Origin: Petrosia ficiformis
Taxonomy: Eukaryota > Porifera > Demospongiae > Haplosclerida > Petrosiidae
DNA: 64,000 nt
NCBI GenBank assembly: GCA_947044365.1
Contig: OX345636.1
Location: 34,353,212-34,417,211 of the forward strand
Reading direction: 5' to 3'
A program made the position numbers and the translations under genes. The notes beneath the pieces are model-generated. The model made no database searches, was not told where the DNA came from, and worked only from the letters and a program-made list of their open reading frames with translations. This document shows positions 50,301 through 60,648 of the stretch, piece after piece (the first letter of the stretch is position 1; each line of letters starts with the position of its first letter).

Positions 50301-51581
50301 CACACACACACAGACTGCCTAGTCTCATACTATTAAGAAGGATATTCATTTATATTACAAGCAATAGTCTGCTTGATTTCTGTTAGATTCAAAGGATTAT
50401 TGAATTTAAGATAATTATATGTATAGCTAGACTAGGTGTTATGAAAAATGTTGAGTGCTATACCGGTAAAATTAAAGAGAAAGACGGATCTGAACCCACA
50501 GGGATATAAATCAAGAACTTTCTGAGTGAGAGCATTCACATTTGAAGCAAGCTGGGAGCTGGTGACAATACAACCATACCAGTTTACAATGTTTGGGTAC
50601 AGTTCGTAGAAATTGGTATTACTGGTAAACCTCAAAAGAGGTTCTTACAGTACATGTATAACAGTTGTGGTAATATATACTACTAAAAAATGTACAAGTA
50701 AAAAGACACTAAGTTGAATTTGCTTGACCTTTAGTACTATAGACATCGTGGATTCAAATCCTCACAGCCATTTTACATTTTCTGGATATGAATATCTCTT
50801 TAATGTCGAATATTATTTTATGGACAAGGTGATCAGAGTTAATTAAAAGTTTGAGTTCAGGTAGAAAGTTACACAGTCATTGTCTGATCATTAGCAGCAA
50901 ATAATTTTAATTCATTCATTAATTTTAATGAAATCAGTGAAATGACAATAGGCTGATAGCATCCATTATATACTCCCAATGTTACCCTCAACTATGCAAT
51001 CTGTGGCGGTTGATTTACAGCCAATTCACCAGGTTCTTCTCTCCCTTCCATCAAGCCATACATCCATTGCCACAACAAGATGTAAATATATTTTGCTACC
51101 ATTGTTAAAACAGGTTTGAAGTTTGAGACTAGCTTTTAAATAGGGACAAACAAATTTTATAAATGTGTAATTACAATTATATGATTATATATATATAATA
51201 CCCTCGAATCATAAATTCTCAATGCATGTGCTTTCAAGTAAAAAAAAGAGGGTGTGGCTATATACAAGAATGAGCATGAGAAATCCTGCCATAGAATTAA
51301 TTACAAGTTAAAATATTATATATTATATAATTATCATACATCTTTGATAGCAGGTATACAACATGTAAACTTGTTAAAACTACCTCCAATCTGCTGGCAT
51401 CATTGAGTTGCTGGCCTGCAAAGACAAGCCTGAACTGATTGACATCCAAATGTACACGCTCTGCAAATACCTCCTTCACTTCTCTAACAGTCATGCTAGA
51501 ATTAACGTTGATAACTTGAGGCCGTCCATTGGGATCACGAATACTAACATCAAATCGTTGAGGAAGCGAAGTTCCAGCCAT
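35030..51581 (-). CDS. PRKN: Parkin RBR E3 ubiquitin ligase, complete in ten exons
   Basis: Parkin moves ubiquitin from an E2 to its own cysteine and then to mitochondrial substrates in PINK1-driven mitophagy. Exons read 51581-51384, 49264-48965, 44047-43964, 42702-42581, 41915-41785, 41689-41640, 37434-37300, 36600-36517, 35845-35731 and 35142-35030. All have GT-AG borders and phases agree: 1332 nt, 443 residues (human 465). Exon 1 is the ubiquitin-like domain, and a Ser in LGHSTLH aligns with the human PINK1 site Ser65. Exons 2-4 hold RING0 ([24 protein letters not shown]). Exons 4-6 hold RING1, exons 7-8 the IBR ([19 protein letters not shown]), and exons 9-10 RING2 with catalytic Cys in AGCMHMTC and a C-terminal HWF. 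Exon 6 (50 nt) is the least certain. No Cys is seen where human Cys293 binds zinc in RING1. An alternative in-frame exon 6 acceptor at TTAATAG does not restore it. A LINE lies in intron 6. Confidence 0.93.
37230..37285. repeat. (TA)n beside parkin exon 7
   Basis: About 45 bp of TA repeat ends 15 bp from the exon 7 donor. 37,440-38,960 is intron with no gene; a 61-codon plus-strand frame at 38,648 has no recognised motif. Confidence 0.9.
39365..41450 (+). mobile_element. 5'-truncated non-LTR retrotransposon (LINE)
   Basis: Inserted in parkin intron 6, opposite to the gene. Coding remnants start near 39,380 ([17 protein letters not shown] in a decayed frame), run through a reverse transcriptase, and end in a 3' tail with (TA)n at 41,280-41,355 and an AATTCAATTCAA run near 41,430. 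No long terminal repeats are seen. Confidence 0.85.
39760..41150 (+). pseudogene. LINE reverse transcriptase, frameshifted
   Basis: The first frame (39,760-40,416) has [59 protein letters not shown] and the catalytic FADD. The second (40,452-41,150) has the thumb and C-terminal part ([43 protein letters not shown]). One base shift near 40,400 breaks the protein: the other frame reads [18 protein letters not shown] across the gap. The motifs fit the CR1/Jockey type of reverse transcriptase. The endonuclease is missing, so this copy is dead. Confidence 0.85.
41916..41940. repeat. (GA)n forming the exon 5 polypyrimidine tract
   Basis: The GAGAGAGA run reads as CTCTCTCT on the parkin strand directly before the exon 5 acceptor, so a microsatellite serves as splice signal. 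More AGAGACAG repeats extend to 41,980. Confidence 0.85.
42130..42400. repeat. Diverged fold-back family arm in parkin intron 4
   Basis: GGCCATCTTGAAGGTCTTG, the GCAACTAAACATACAT stretch and the CAGCCATTTTTTCCATGACC end resemble the arm at 5,740-5,910, with more differences. Confidence 0.45.
42865..43005 (-). other. Possible unassigned exon in parkin intron 3
   Basis: Open frame of 47 codons starting [14 protein letters not shown] and ending IYNTRK at a good donor (AAAG/GTGAGT). It is not needed by parkin, whose exons 3 and 4 join in frame without it. It could be a first exon, a cassette exon or chance. Confidence 0.2.
43373..43622. mobile_element. TTAGT-family MITE
   Basis: Ends TTAGTGTTGTTTTAG and AAACAACACTAA, flanked by TATA-rich DNA. 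Internal motifs match 12,447-12,728 in reverse orientation (CTAACTAAAATGAAAATTGG). Confidence 0.75.
44841..44935. repeat. Short tandem duplication
   Basis: GTTATAGTTTAATACAGTAC through GCTATGTACAA occurs twice in a row (about 38 bp each). 44,050-45,180 is otherwise parkin intron with a dispersed repeat at 44,250-44,310 (GATGACCTCAAAATTAGG; also 48,650-48,720 and 540-770). Confidence 0.7.
45183..45840. repeat. Fold-back family copy in parkin intron 2
   Basis: Begins with the short palindrome around ACTTCCATATAACCCTACAT and continues through the TCTTTCCCTTACAGATGATG block to the terminal TACTCTCTGATAA, the same order as at 5,490-5,940 and 4,260-4,745. Confidence 0.65.
46202..46583. mobile_element. 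hAT-like MITE with 8-bp target duplication
   Basis: Inverted ends CAGACATGGGTTCAAGTAC and GTACTTGGACCCATGTCTG. Flanked on both sides by ATAGCTAC (46,194-46,201 and 46,584-46,591). The interior is largely (ACAAGT)n and its reverse. It has interrupted the older repeat seen at 18,579. Confidence 0.9.
46671..47191. mobile_element. CAGTGTTTTTGATA-family MITE, copy 3, interrupted
   Basis: Aligns with 27,109-27,340 at both ends, but about 300 bp are inserted at 46,733-47,030. The insert begins GGGTTGGGCAATAATTC and ends with AATATCACTCAACC, roughly inverted, between repeats of GTGTGTGC. Confidence 0.7.
47971..48473 (+). mobile_element. Tigger/pogo-type element, internally deleted
   Basis: Inverted ends CAGTGCAACATCACTAGTAA and TTACTATCAGAGTTGCACTG, extended to GTACCC/GGGTAC, flanked by TA. 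Only 503 bp remain. Confidence 0.85.
48198..48368 (+). pseudogene. CENP-B-type HTH fragment of a pogo transposase
   Basis: [20 protein letters not shown] continues to [20 protein letters not shown] and VSTIW, the N-terminal DNA-binding helix-turn-helix of Tigger/pogo transposases. The frame then runs out at 48,368 with no second HTH and no DDE domain. A remnant, in the sense of its element. Confidence 0.85.
49325..49565. repeat. Degenerate minisatellite in parkin intron 1
   Basis: About ten imperfect copies of a GTTTGGGAATGAAACTAC-like unit of 20-25 bp. It explains the repetitive minus-strand frame here. Confidence 0.75.
49600..51383. other. Parkin intron 1, no separate gene supported
   Basis: 49,625-49,770 repeats 47,497-47,630. 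Open frames at 49,938 (plus) and 50,432 (minus) show no family motif. 50,730-50,770 has a GGATTCAAATCC string like a tRNA B box, alone. Confidence 0.5.
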
Positions 51582-51754
51582 TTTATCACGAAAATTAATA
51601 AAGGGGTGCAGAGTTTGTTACACCCTCGATCAAAATTGACTGAAAACGCATCATACTAGAGTTCAACACGTCATTAAACAATAATATTGTATTTGATCAT
51701 CAACAGTAATAACAATGAATAATAACTGTGATAGAATAATGTAAAAATGTAATT

Positions 51755-53798
51755 TCATTGCTGTACGACATTGGAATATTCCGGATGTTTTGTTAAATAA
51801 TAAATAAGATATGTACATGTTAAATTAAGTTTAATACTGTTCTCTTCAGCATAGCGAAATAGTTCCTGTGGGAAATGAAACAGAGTGACATTCATATTAC
51901 TGAAATGCTGTCATACTTCCAAAAAGTCTTCACACAGTGGTTCAATGTTTTTAAATGTAAATACTCACAATTCCATTGTTTTGTAAACGAATTAGACAAT
52001 ATTCAATAACTAGACACTTCTATTTGTATCCTACATTTATTTGCCTTCTGGCTGCAAAATGGCTTAACAGTGTTAGTAAAAATTATTATTTGTATGGATG
52101 GTCACTAAAAACTAATTGGTAGAGATACCAATATCGATTATTAGTCCACCCAATATTGATTGATTATCGATAATATCAGTGGAAGTAATTAATTACTTGA
52201 CGGGAAAGACCTCCCACTACTTGGCATGAAAATAGATAATTTGGGTATCATGTACCAAATATAAAACCCGTTGTAAGTTAAGTTACTAGGATGTTTTTAA
52301 AAAAAAACAAATGCCTTGTACTGAATGCACATGCACATAAGTACAAATAGATATCTGGTCACGATATCGATTATTACTAAATGTGCTATATCGATAACGA
52401 TTGTCGATATTTCAATTATCGAGTCCCACTACTAAAAACACAATAAAAATGAGATCTATGTTCAGGAATTTCATAAACATGCTGAAATTCAATTACATTA
52501 AATTTCTATGATCACACACACAAAGTATGATTATCAGTTTTATCACAAAGGATTTTTTGTAAGGTGGGAGATTTACCAAACAAAACTCCCAAAGCCATCA
52601 GAATTTTCACAATAGCACGTGCAAGGGATTCCATATGTCAACCCTGACACATGAAGAAGTTAGTCTAGCTGGTTCCAGTGCCATTGAGTTTGTCAGTTAA
52701 TGACACCTCCATGCCACATTAAACTCTTTAGAGAAGATACTACTGTACAGTTATATGTACGTTACAACAGATTTATCGGCAGAATTTGTATTACAATTAT
52801 CGTTAACAGGCAGACACATCTTTTTCTGTCAGTAATGCATTATGCTTATTTTTAGCCAAAATAGTGCAGTCATCCTGTTTAGACATCTTGATATATGAAA
52901 ATGAACATGATAATTCACCCGCAGAGCAATCTGAAAGTCTGTTGCAAGCTGGTCTAATACAAGTCATCAGACCCTTCCTCCTCCAGTGAAGGGACGGCTC
53001 ACAAGACTAGGAGGTACATGTAGGTATATCATTGGTAGTGTATTATAAATACAAAACCACACCAAAAGTATACTGCATAGAATGTATACACTTAATGCCA
53101 GGACTCTAACCACTGGTGTTAGTAACAATTGGCTATTCCAGGGACAATGGAACATTATTAATTAATTAATATTCATGCTATACCATGCCTCCAATTATGT
53201 ATTACTACGAGCCAACTAATACATGACCAGAAGCTGTGGTGTTGCATAAATACTAACAAGTTGGGATCAACTAAAATATTTTTCACCTGATTAATTATGG
53301 GTGTAGCTTGTTCAGATTTAATTAAGGTTCTTTTGGGGGGTGGGGCACTTAATCCAGCCATAATATCGGTGCTTTTTCATGTAGCAGTCATTGCATTACA
53401 TCCTACATTCTAGTCAGTATAGTTGTGAGGGTTATATGCTGTTTAGCTATTGGGTGGGTTGTGGTTTTGCTAGTATAGTGACTGGTACACAAAGAAACTC
53501 ATAATAATGGTAGACCCTAGGACAGAGTGGCATGTCCAAAGAGTTTGTTCATAGTGTCAACATATCTTACTCGACCTATATGGTGTTATTCCTGTCAGTC
53601 GTATTAGCCCAATTTATAATAACTAATGTCTACCTTTGCTAGTACACCTCCTATTCCTTGTCCTCTTTGAGATTCAGGAACTTCTGTGTGATAACATTCC
53701 CAAACTCCATCATCCTGTATTCTATACTGGATATAAGCAACTTCATTGCTTTCTAATGGGAGAAGAAACCTACAAGAACTCGACTCATGTTCAACCAT
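51755..53798 (-). CDS. NATD1-like short GNAT N-acetyltransferase, two exons
   Basis: Exon 1 (53798-53634, 55 codons) begins MVEHESSS and ends in the acetyl-CoA loop HTEVPESQRGQGIGGVLAK. Exon 2 (51865-51755) continues ELFRYAEEN, LTCTYLIYYLTKHPEY and stops. The donor (AAAG/GTAGAC) and acceptor (TTTCCCACAG) fit in phase 0, giving 91 residues. The motifs and small size match the NATD1/YjdJ branch of GNAT proteins: Q-R-G-Q-G-I-G is the Q/RxxGxG/A acetyl-CoA site and TCTYLIYYLTKHPEY matches the family's C-terminal TCWYIxKYxxxxP. The substrate is unknown for the family. The stop is 173 bp upstream of the parkin start on the same strand, so any parkin promoter is short or overlaps this 3' end. The intron (1.77 kb) holds repeats. 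Confidence 0.8.
52120..52435. mobile_element. MITE with ATCGAT-rich inverted ends
   Basis: AGAGATACCAATATCGATTA at the left and TATCGATAACGATTGTCGAT plus CAATTATCGAGTCCCACTAC at the right are imperfect inverted copies. It lies in the intron of the NATD1-like gene. Confidence 0.5.
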
Positions 53799-53959
53799 AA
53801 TGAAGAAGCAGGTGTGGTCTACACACCCAAAGAATATTTAATTAACCGATTCATATCCGTATTCTGTAATGACACGGAAATGTTTTGCCGAGTTGAAAAT
53901 ATCTGACAAGATTCTGATGCGATGTATATATGACATTCACAATTATGATTCAATAACGA

Positions 53960-53962
53960 ATT

Positions 53963-53996
<34 letters not shown>

Positions 53997-54155
53997 CATT
54001 ACTATCCAAAAAATTATCATTGTTATAAACAAGAACAAATTGGTTAGTGAAAATAAATAAATAAAGTTACATGTAGCTATATATATATATAATATATATA
54101 TTATATACAATTATATATAGATATATAATATATATATAGATATATATAACAATTA
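53960..54155. repeat. (ATT)n and (TA)n tracts
   Basis: (ATT)n at about 53,967-53,993 and interrupted TA repeats at 54,078-54,148. 53,800-54,900 has no supported gene. Confidence 0.85.
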
Positions 54156-56251
54156 TTTAACAATGACTGATGCAGAAAATGTTCAAACAATATAAATTGT
54201 TACCTAGATTATGTCTATTATTAGAAGTAACAGTTTGTCTTTCAACTGACAGACCTGCTAACACTTAATGTAAAAGAACAAGTGTAATCACGCATATGGA
54301 TGAACGAAACTGGCGAGATAATGCTTGCAGTAGGTATAACGTAAATATTAGATGTTAACAACAGTAGACTGAGGGCAATCGGATTCTGATGTCATAGGCA
54401 TTCCACCAATATCTTTCTGGGGCTTAGTTTCTGAAGGATGCAAAAAGCAATCCCAGTTTCGACAACTGCGCAACAGGCCAGCAAAACTCCATATTGTAAT
54501 AATTAGGTATATATATACGTGTAATTCACATACAAACTTGGATGTGAACAATTTACCTCTGAATTATAAGACAAAATCTCCCTTATATATGAGCTAGCAT
54601 TTTCAAAGTAGAAAACACAGCTCCATGACAAAGAACTATGGTATCAGTGGAAAAAGTAGGATAGTGGTGAAGAAACAGATGGGCATCATTACCACTTGTG
54701 AAACATTGAAGTTTGAGACTGCGATTGTAATAACAAAAAATCCAATGTTAATTTCTGACAATTTGCTGGGGATAGTGTTTGGTGACAAGTCTGACAACTA
54801 TATATAAGGGAAATTATACATTATATATACACATTATGTATACTTATGCAACAATAAGTTCTTACTTTGCGTAGACATCCCGGTTGATATATTGGTTTAG
54901 TCCTAGTAGTTCAGTATTTGGTTGCTGTTTCACGCTATATTATTAATCGCGTTTGATATATTCATGCCTGAAGAGAAAAAATTGAATAGAATAACACATG
55001 CGAGTAGACATATTCTAAGTCCCAGGTGGTTTGTAGAATCTCTTGGGAAAGTGTTATCACCCCAAGGAAGAGAGACATACCAAACCAGAGAGATGTGGCA
55101 TATACTACGTAAGAATGGCATTCTCATACAACCACTCTATGTTGCTGTATGGAGAGAATGTGAAGATAGATCCGGAAGGCATGATGGAACTGCTTGTTTG
55201 TTTTCACTTTGCTGCCTGGTTAAGACTGAAGTGTACCATGATCTAAATGCTTCAGAGTATTTTGTTCCCTCTGTATTGCCATTATTCAGAAAAGATCAAG
55301 TTTCTCCTGTCAATGCTATCGTGAGAGCAACACCTTTATACATCACATTCAGCACAAAGTTTGTCCCACCAGGATACTTCACACAATTTGTTACTACTAT
55401 GGCTAGCTTCATGGCTTGTCAGCTAAATTTCTAAAATGGTATATATCGCAATCTTGTCTTGTCTTTGGAGATGGTGGAAAGTATGATGATATCATCTTCA
55501 TCGAGTTACCATATGCTATTCAAGTTGATATCAGTCGTAATGTTCCTGATAGCCACGAGTATACATCCTTTAACAAAACATGCCAAGATCTTCTCGTTGT
55601 ATTAGATTAGATGAAAGTTGCAAAGAAGTAGATGGATGTTTCCACCAAAGCTCACCCTCCAATAGTATACACAGGAAATTCCAGTTTCTGTGTAAATCAG
55701 ATGAATGTGGTCCAGCTGCCAATGTTCACCACTACCTGAAAGACACTGATGAAATTCAGACTCAAAGTGTTCCTTGTAGCTGTCAAGGAAAGAAAAAACA
55801 AGGCATGTTTCGTAAACTTACAAAAGAGGAAGCCTACTGGTTCCCAGCAGTACCACAGGGTGTCAAGGTAATGGAATATTCACTATGTGTTTCATATTCT
55901 CCTACTCTTACATTCATTTATTATTCTATGCAACATGTTTTCATCCTTACAGACGACACGCATCTCACAACAAGAAATGTTGCAGATCACGAGAAATTGG
56001 TGGAAGTGGTGAGCATTTAGCAACTCAATTGGGGAGATTAACAAAATGGCAACAGATATTGCACAATCCTACAGCTGTTAACAAAGTTGTTCACCTTCTG
56101 TATGAATGGGACAAAGGAGGTGGTGAACGTGAAGAACTTGTTCATCATCTTAAAGAGCTTCAGTTTAGCCAATTAGCTGAAAAGTGAGTATTTGCAAACA
56201 AATGATACTACCAATTGTAAATCAGTATCAATTTAATGTGCATTGTTACAC

Positions 56252-56700
56252 TGTAAAAAGTAATGGGTTATTTTAGCCTTCAGTTGGTTGCAGGAGTTTT
56301 TCCCTGATTTATTTTACTGTAAGGTAATATTTACAAGTTCATTTGATCTTGATCTATAAAACGTACATGTCATAATAAGACATATAATAACAAACATATT
56401 AATACAATGTTGCTGTATACATAGCATAGTTTTGTAGGTACAACCTGTGATATATTATATATTAGTGTTCCAATTGTAATATCTGCAAAAACAATAGATC
56501 TTAAGAGCTCTAATTGATACATGAATCTATACTTATAATAGCGTGATGTACTCCACAGATATTTGAAATGTCAGCACATGTTTGTAATTTTGTTACCATT
56601 TTTTATTATGGCATGTACTTTATATACTAGTCAATGTACATCAAAATCAAATTACTACTTGTAAACATTAGACAAGAAAGAAGCATTGACTTCTCAGGAT
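56252..56700. mobile_element. CACTGTAAAAA-family MITE
   Basis: Starts ACACTGTAAAAAGTAATGGG and CCTTCAGTTGGTT, and shares CTCCACAGATATTTGAAATG with the 15.3-kb copy in opposite orientation. It lies in an intron of the COR/Death remnant; a clear right end is missing. Confidence 0.65.
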
Positions 56701-57144
56701 GAATTGAACTCAAATAAACAAATGAGTAATAAATATTATTGTGTATGTAGGGGAGTGTTTTACCTATTCATGAGTGACCTGCCTGTTGGTATAGCACTAC
56801 CCATGTAAAATTCCTTATATGAATAACATTAGACATTCTCAGGGTTAAACACTCCTTTGTGGCTTTGCTCCTGCTATACATGACTAATACACATAATTTA
56901 TATATTGTATTTCAAAATATTTGAATTCAGGCTTGGTGGCAATGACACAAACAGTTCCAATATTAGAAGTCATTCTGACGATAAATTAAAAAGTGTAAGA
57001 ATGTTGCATTTAAACTGCATTACTTTATTTGTGCATTGTTACTCAAATAGCTTTTGAGGAGAAGGCATATAACATCCAAACCCGTAAGTTGACTTTCTTA
57101 TTTTGTAAAATGTAGCTTATCAATCAGATTAAGACTCCAGACAA

Positions 57145-57372
57145 TCAGTCTAATCTAGATTCTTCTGAGCCCTCCAGTAGATCTTCTACCTGACCCACCT
57201 GTATCAACAACTTCAGCTCCCAATCCAGTATGTTCACTTTCATACTGTACATAATTTGTAAATGTCAGATTAAAAATTTGAAATCAACTCCCTCTGAGCC
57301 AGTAGATCTTCCACTTGTGCCACCTGTCTCAATACCTTCAGTTTCCAATCCTAGCTGTACGTTCATTTTCAG
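57145..57372. repeat. Duplicated Ser/Pro-rich exon-like stretch
   Basis: 57,160-57,240 and 57,293-57,365 share GTAGATCTTCYACYTGWSCC, CACCTGT and TTCAG, encoding SEP..VDLP.VPPVS-like sequence in one copy. It probably reflects a duplicated linker exon of the Death-domain gene. Confidence 0.5.
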
Positions 57373-57937
57373 AATTATAAATCTCAGATTGAAACTTTGA
57401 AACTTGTTTGTATGGCAATTCCTCTCCCACTCAGTCTAATCTTATTTATCTTCCTTTGCAGATTGAGCCTCCCATTCCACAGTCTTCACTTTGTGAGACA
57501 GATATGATACAATGTTGTCGTTTCATTGATGACATTGAATTATTAGCTGGTATAATTGGAAAACAGATGATGAACTTGCTAAGATTCAACAAAATTATAA
57601 AAGAAAGGAGATGAGTGCCCTTCGTTTAATTGAGAAATGGATGTGAAAGAATCCACAGAAAAATAAAGATGACCTGTATCAGCTGCTAACCAGCGTCGTG
57701 CAGTAAGGAGGTTAGTAGTTCAGTATATAGTGTAATATTAACTCTAATTTGAGAAGTCTGTATTCACACAAAAAGACAAGTTATTATCTAAAATTGTGGT
57801 TTATTTTTATAACTGCTCATCATTATAATAATTATTAGATTTATTACATAATGCATAGTGAGCTAATTCAAGTACAGTGACACATAACTGAATTTGGATG
57901 ACATAAGTAGTACAGAATTCTCTTCCTCAACCTGGCT

Positions 57938-57996
57938 CCATGCAGTAGCTCAGATGATAGAGCAATCAGAAGGTCCTGGGTTCAAATCCCTAGATT
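57938..57996 (+). repeat. tRNA-like fragment, probably SINE-derived
   Basis: GCAGTAGCTCAGATGATAGA resembles a tRNA start with A box, and GGGTTCAAATCCC is a B box and T-arm. The anticodon arm between them is too short for a tRNA gene. Confidence 0.5.
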
Positions 57997-58564
57997 TTTT
58001 TGTCTCGCTCTTTATTCATAAACATATAATTATTATTACAACATAGTTGTTCAGAATATTTTAATACATAAATGAATGTTTTTGTATTGTCTTTTAATTC
58101 AGCTTAAATGACTCAAAATCTTGCATTCTTCTGTAATGAATTGTTAGGAGCTTCCATTCTTTTTTTATTTTATACATACTCTATAAGGTTACTTCACACA
58201 GTTAATAATTATTTATAGTTGTAATAGTTACTGATTTTTATGTGACATTGCTATAATTCTCCGTGTGATATTTTAACTAATGATCATGATTTTTTATTTT
58301 TTATTATTTTTATAAAATATTATTTGTACTAAGTTATTATGTTCTCGTGCATAATTACATTTATACTCTGCTGTGCAGCAGAGGGTTGGGCCATGGGTCT
58401 GGCTATCCAGCTATATATATACTATATACTAAGTTTGTGATTTAATTTGGTGGAGATCGCGTAAATTAATTAGATTTACGTAGATAGAGGATACTTCCCC
58501 CCGAGCAGAAGAATGAGAGAAAATGCCATAATCACTGTTGCTTAAACTGGTCTTCATTTTATTA

Positions 58565-58795
58565 CGAATCAACTAGAATATTCGCCACCTCATTAATTAT
58601 GCACGAAAGGTGTGGCAGGTTGTAACTTTGCTCGCTAACATGCTGATGATATCCCTACCGACAAGGAGCCTAAACTGGGGGGGGGCTGCGCACCGACAAG
58701 GAGCCTATAGCGTAAAATTAATGTCCAACAGTGGTTAAATAACACCACACCTATCGTGCATAATTAATGAGGTGGCGAATATTCTAGTTGATTCT
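58565..58795. mobile_element. Element with 50-bp inverted ends
   Basis: GAATCAACTAGAATATTCGC to CGAAAGGTGTGG on the left pairs almost perfectly with CCACACCTATCG to TAGTTGATTC on the right. The loop has CCGACAAGGAGCCTA twice, beside a run of G. 57,700-58,560 shows no gene. Confidence 0.75.
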
Positions 58796-58949
58796 TTATT
58801 ACTAACCAGCTATATTGATGGCATAAGACTGAACAGATTCAATGGATATCAGGCACACCACAAACCATTGCAGAGTCGACCTCACCATTCAGTTAATGAT
58901 AGAATACCAGGCAGTATATTTACTTGTAGATCTATTCAAATCATGTTAA

Positions 58950-59562
58950 GGTGGTACTAGGGAGTGGGCGGATGCGACTCCAATCAGTTTCAAAATAGAA
59001 TATCATATAATATGACTCTAACCTGGTGTAATAGCAACCTTCAAATCTTCCGATCAGCTTTATATTGTCCTGTAATTGAAGAAATATTGTTAAAATTGGC
59101 ATTTTTCCAATTAACATAAGTACAAAACCACAAAAGCCACGCCCATCATACATGGCGTGCACCAAGTACAATGTATTTTCAGAAAAGTTACGAAGCCGTT
59201 TTCTGCAAATTCATTTTACTTTTAAAGTTACAAGAGGCTGAAGAAAGCTGAATTCTGTAGCTTTTCACTGAAACCATAAAATCTACCTTTCTAGGCACTA
59301 TCAAACTCCGATCTTTCTCAGAGAGCAACTACAGTTACCCCGCCATTGTTTCCCACCCACCGCCCCCTCCATCACCCGTGGGCCGTGTTTAGCTTTGTTT
59401 CTGAAAATAAACTATCAGTCAAACATTTAGGCCCAATAATTATACCCCCGGGTGGGTGTGGCTTCCAAAAAATACAGAATGGAACCAGATTGTATGCAGC
59501 AAGAAGCTTGCAAGACTAGAAACTGATTGGAGTAGCATCCGCCCACGGAAAAGACTACAACC
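58950..59562. mobile_element. TTAA-target element, long form
   Basis: Flanked by TTAA. Left end GGTGGTACTAGGGAGTGGGC and right end CCACGGAAAAGACTACAACC are imperfect inverted copies sharing GGGCGGATGC and ACTCCAATCAGTTTC inside. The TTAA target fits piggyBac or Kolobok elements. No transposase is present. Confidence 0.8.
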
Positions 59563-59566
59563 TTAA

Positions 59567-59706
59567 TATGTTAACTTTCTTAATTAATGATACTGCTAAG
59601 TTTAACTGTTAATATGTTAACTTTCTTAATTAATGATACTGCTAAGTTTAACTGTTAATATGTTAACTTTCTTAAAATTAATGATACTGCTAAGTTTAAC
59701 TGTTAA
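59567..59706. repeat. Tandem repeat, three 46-bp units
   Basis: ATATGTTAACTTTCTTAATT then AATGATACTGCTAAGTTTAA, three times. The same unit appears inverted at 34,088-34,165. It lies exactly between two TTAA elements. Confidence 0.85.
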
Positions 59707-59841
59707 GGTGGTACTAGGGAGTGGGCGGATGCGACTCCAATCAGTTTCAAAATAGAATATCATATAATATGACTCTAACCTGAAGCTTGCAAGACTAGAA
59801 ACTGATTGGAGTAGCACCCGCCCACGGAAAAGACTACAACC
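59707..59841. mobile_element. TTAA-target element, short deletion form
   Basis: Only 135 bp: the left 75 bp and right 60 bp of the element at 58,950 joined directly, again flanked by TTAA. 59,846-60,240 shows no gene. Confidence 0.85.
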
Positions 59842-60239
59842 TTAACAACTTGGCTGACTGCACTTGCTCGAACAAAGCCTAAATTTGTTAATTTGTTTTT
59901 TACTGATAAGTAACTGATGTTGTGATGCACTTGAGTTGATGCTGTGCTGATCATTACTGTGCAAAGTACCCATTCTGAATATTAGGGGGGCTAAGCCCCT
60001 CTTAGATGACTTTTAGGGGGGCTCTAGCCCCCCTTGCCCCCCTGCTTCCTACCCCTATGTCTACCTGCAATATATTTCTAAAGTTCTACAAGATCCTTTA
60101 GAAGGTAAAGAAAGTAAATAATCAAAATAACAACTATAATAGGCTGTTGTGTCTGAGGCATGATAAAGTCAGCCATGATTACTGAATGCTGGACACCATA
60201 AAGCAATGATAGGGATATTTTTTTTCTCTATATACACTT

Positions 60240-60540
60240 GTTGTGTTTTGACATCCCTACATCTTCTTTCACTTTTGTTGAAAATGTTTTTTTATTATTC
60301 TTGTAATTATTATGAATAATATGAAGATTTTGCCCGCAGTTTTGCTACTTGCCGGTTCTCTACGTTAACGACGATCTTTGGCCATCTTGAAGGTTTTGGT
60401 AGTCATAAAAACACTAGATATGAAAAGGTATGTGTGTATTAAAACTTGTTTCTGTATATTACCAGAGATTTCAGCTCATCACTTTCAATTGAAATGTATG
60501 GGCGGCCATTTTTATGGCTCGTAGGGCCATCCCTATAATT
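60240..60540. repeat. Fold-back family arm
   Basis: One arm only: the TTTTGACATCCCTACATC block, then GGCCATCTTGAAGG and TTTCAATTGAAATGTATGGG, ending in CCATCCCTA. No partner arm is next to it. Confidence 0.6.
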
Positions 60541-60648
60541 GCTTTCCACGGGGTTTAATGTATATATATATATATATAATTATATATATTTCTACCATGA
60601 CTAGATTGAATTGACCAATCAGATTGCTTATAATGAGGTTTCTAAATG

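Larger units (their letters stand above)
54964..57655 (+). pseudogene. Roc-COR / Death-domain protein remnant
   Basis: The first frame (54,964-55,410) reads like a COR domain: WHILRKNGILIQPLYVAVW, SEYFVPSVLPLF, ATPLYITFSTKFVPPGYFTQ. The frame shifts near 55,410 to continue CLVFGDGGKYDD, and again near 55,605 to ESCKEVDGCFHQ and FQFLCKSDECGP. A spliced part (55,950-56,187) ends in a Death-domain-like LLYEWDKGGGEREELVHHL, followed by a short exon at 56,941-56,991. A second Death-like piece at 57,474-57,645 (DIELLAGIIG, then in another frame DDELAKIQQNYKRKEMSALR) is also shifted. No Roc GTPase is seen upstream. Such proteins act in signalling and cell death; this copy looks 5'-truncated and dead. 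Confidence 0.65.

Noticed and set aside
54340..54810. Minus-strand membrane-like pieces (IGFFVITIAVSNFNVSQVV, then SSYIREILSYNSE) resembling an ABCG transporter end
   Set aside because: The pieces need frame changes that no good splice pair explains, and the similarity is weak.
57938..57996. A tRNA gene
   Set aside because: A and B boxes are present but the anticodon arm is too short; treated as SINE-like.
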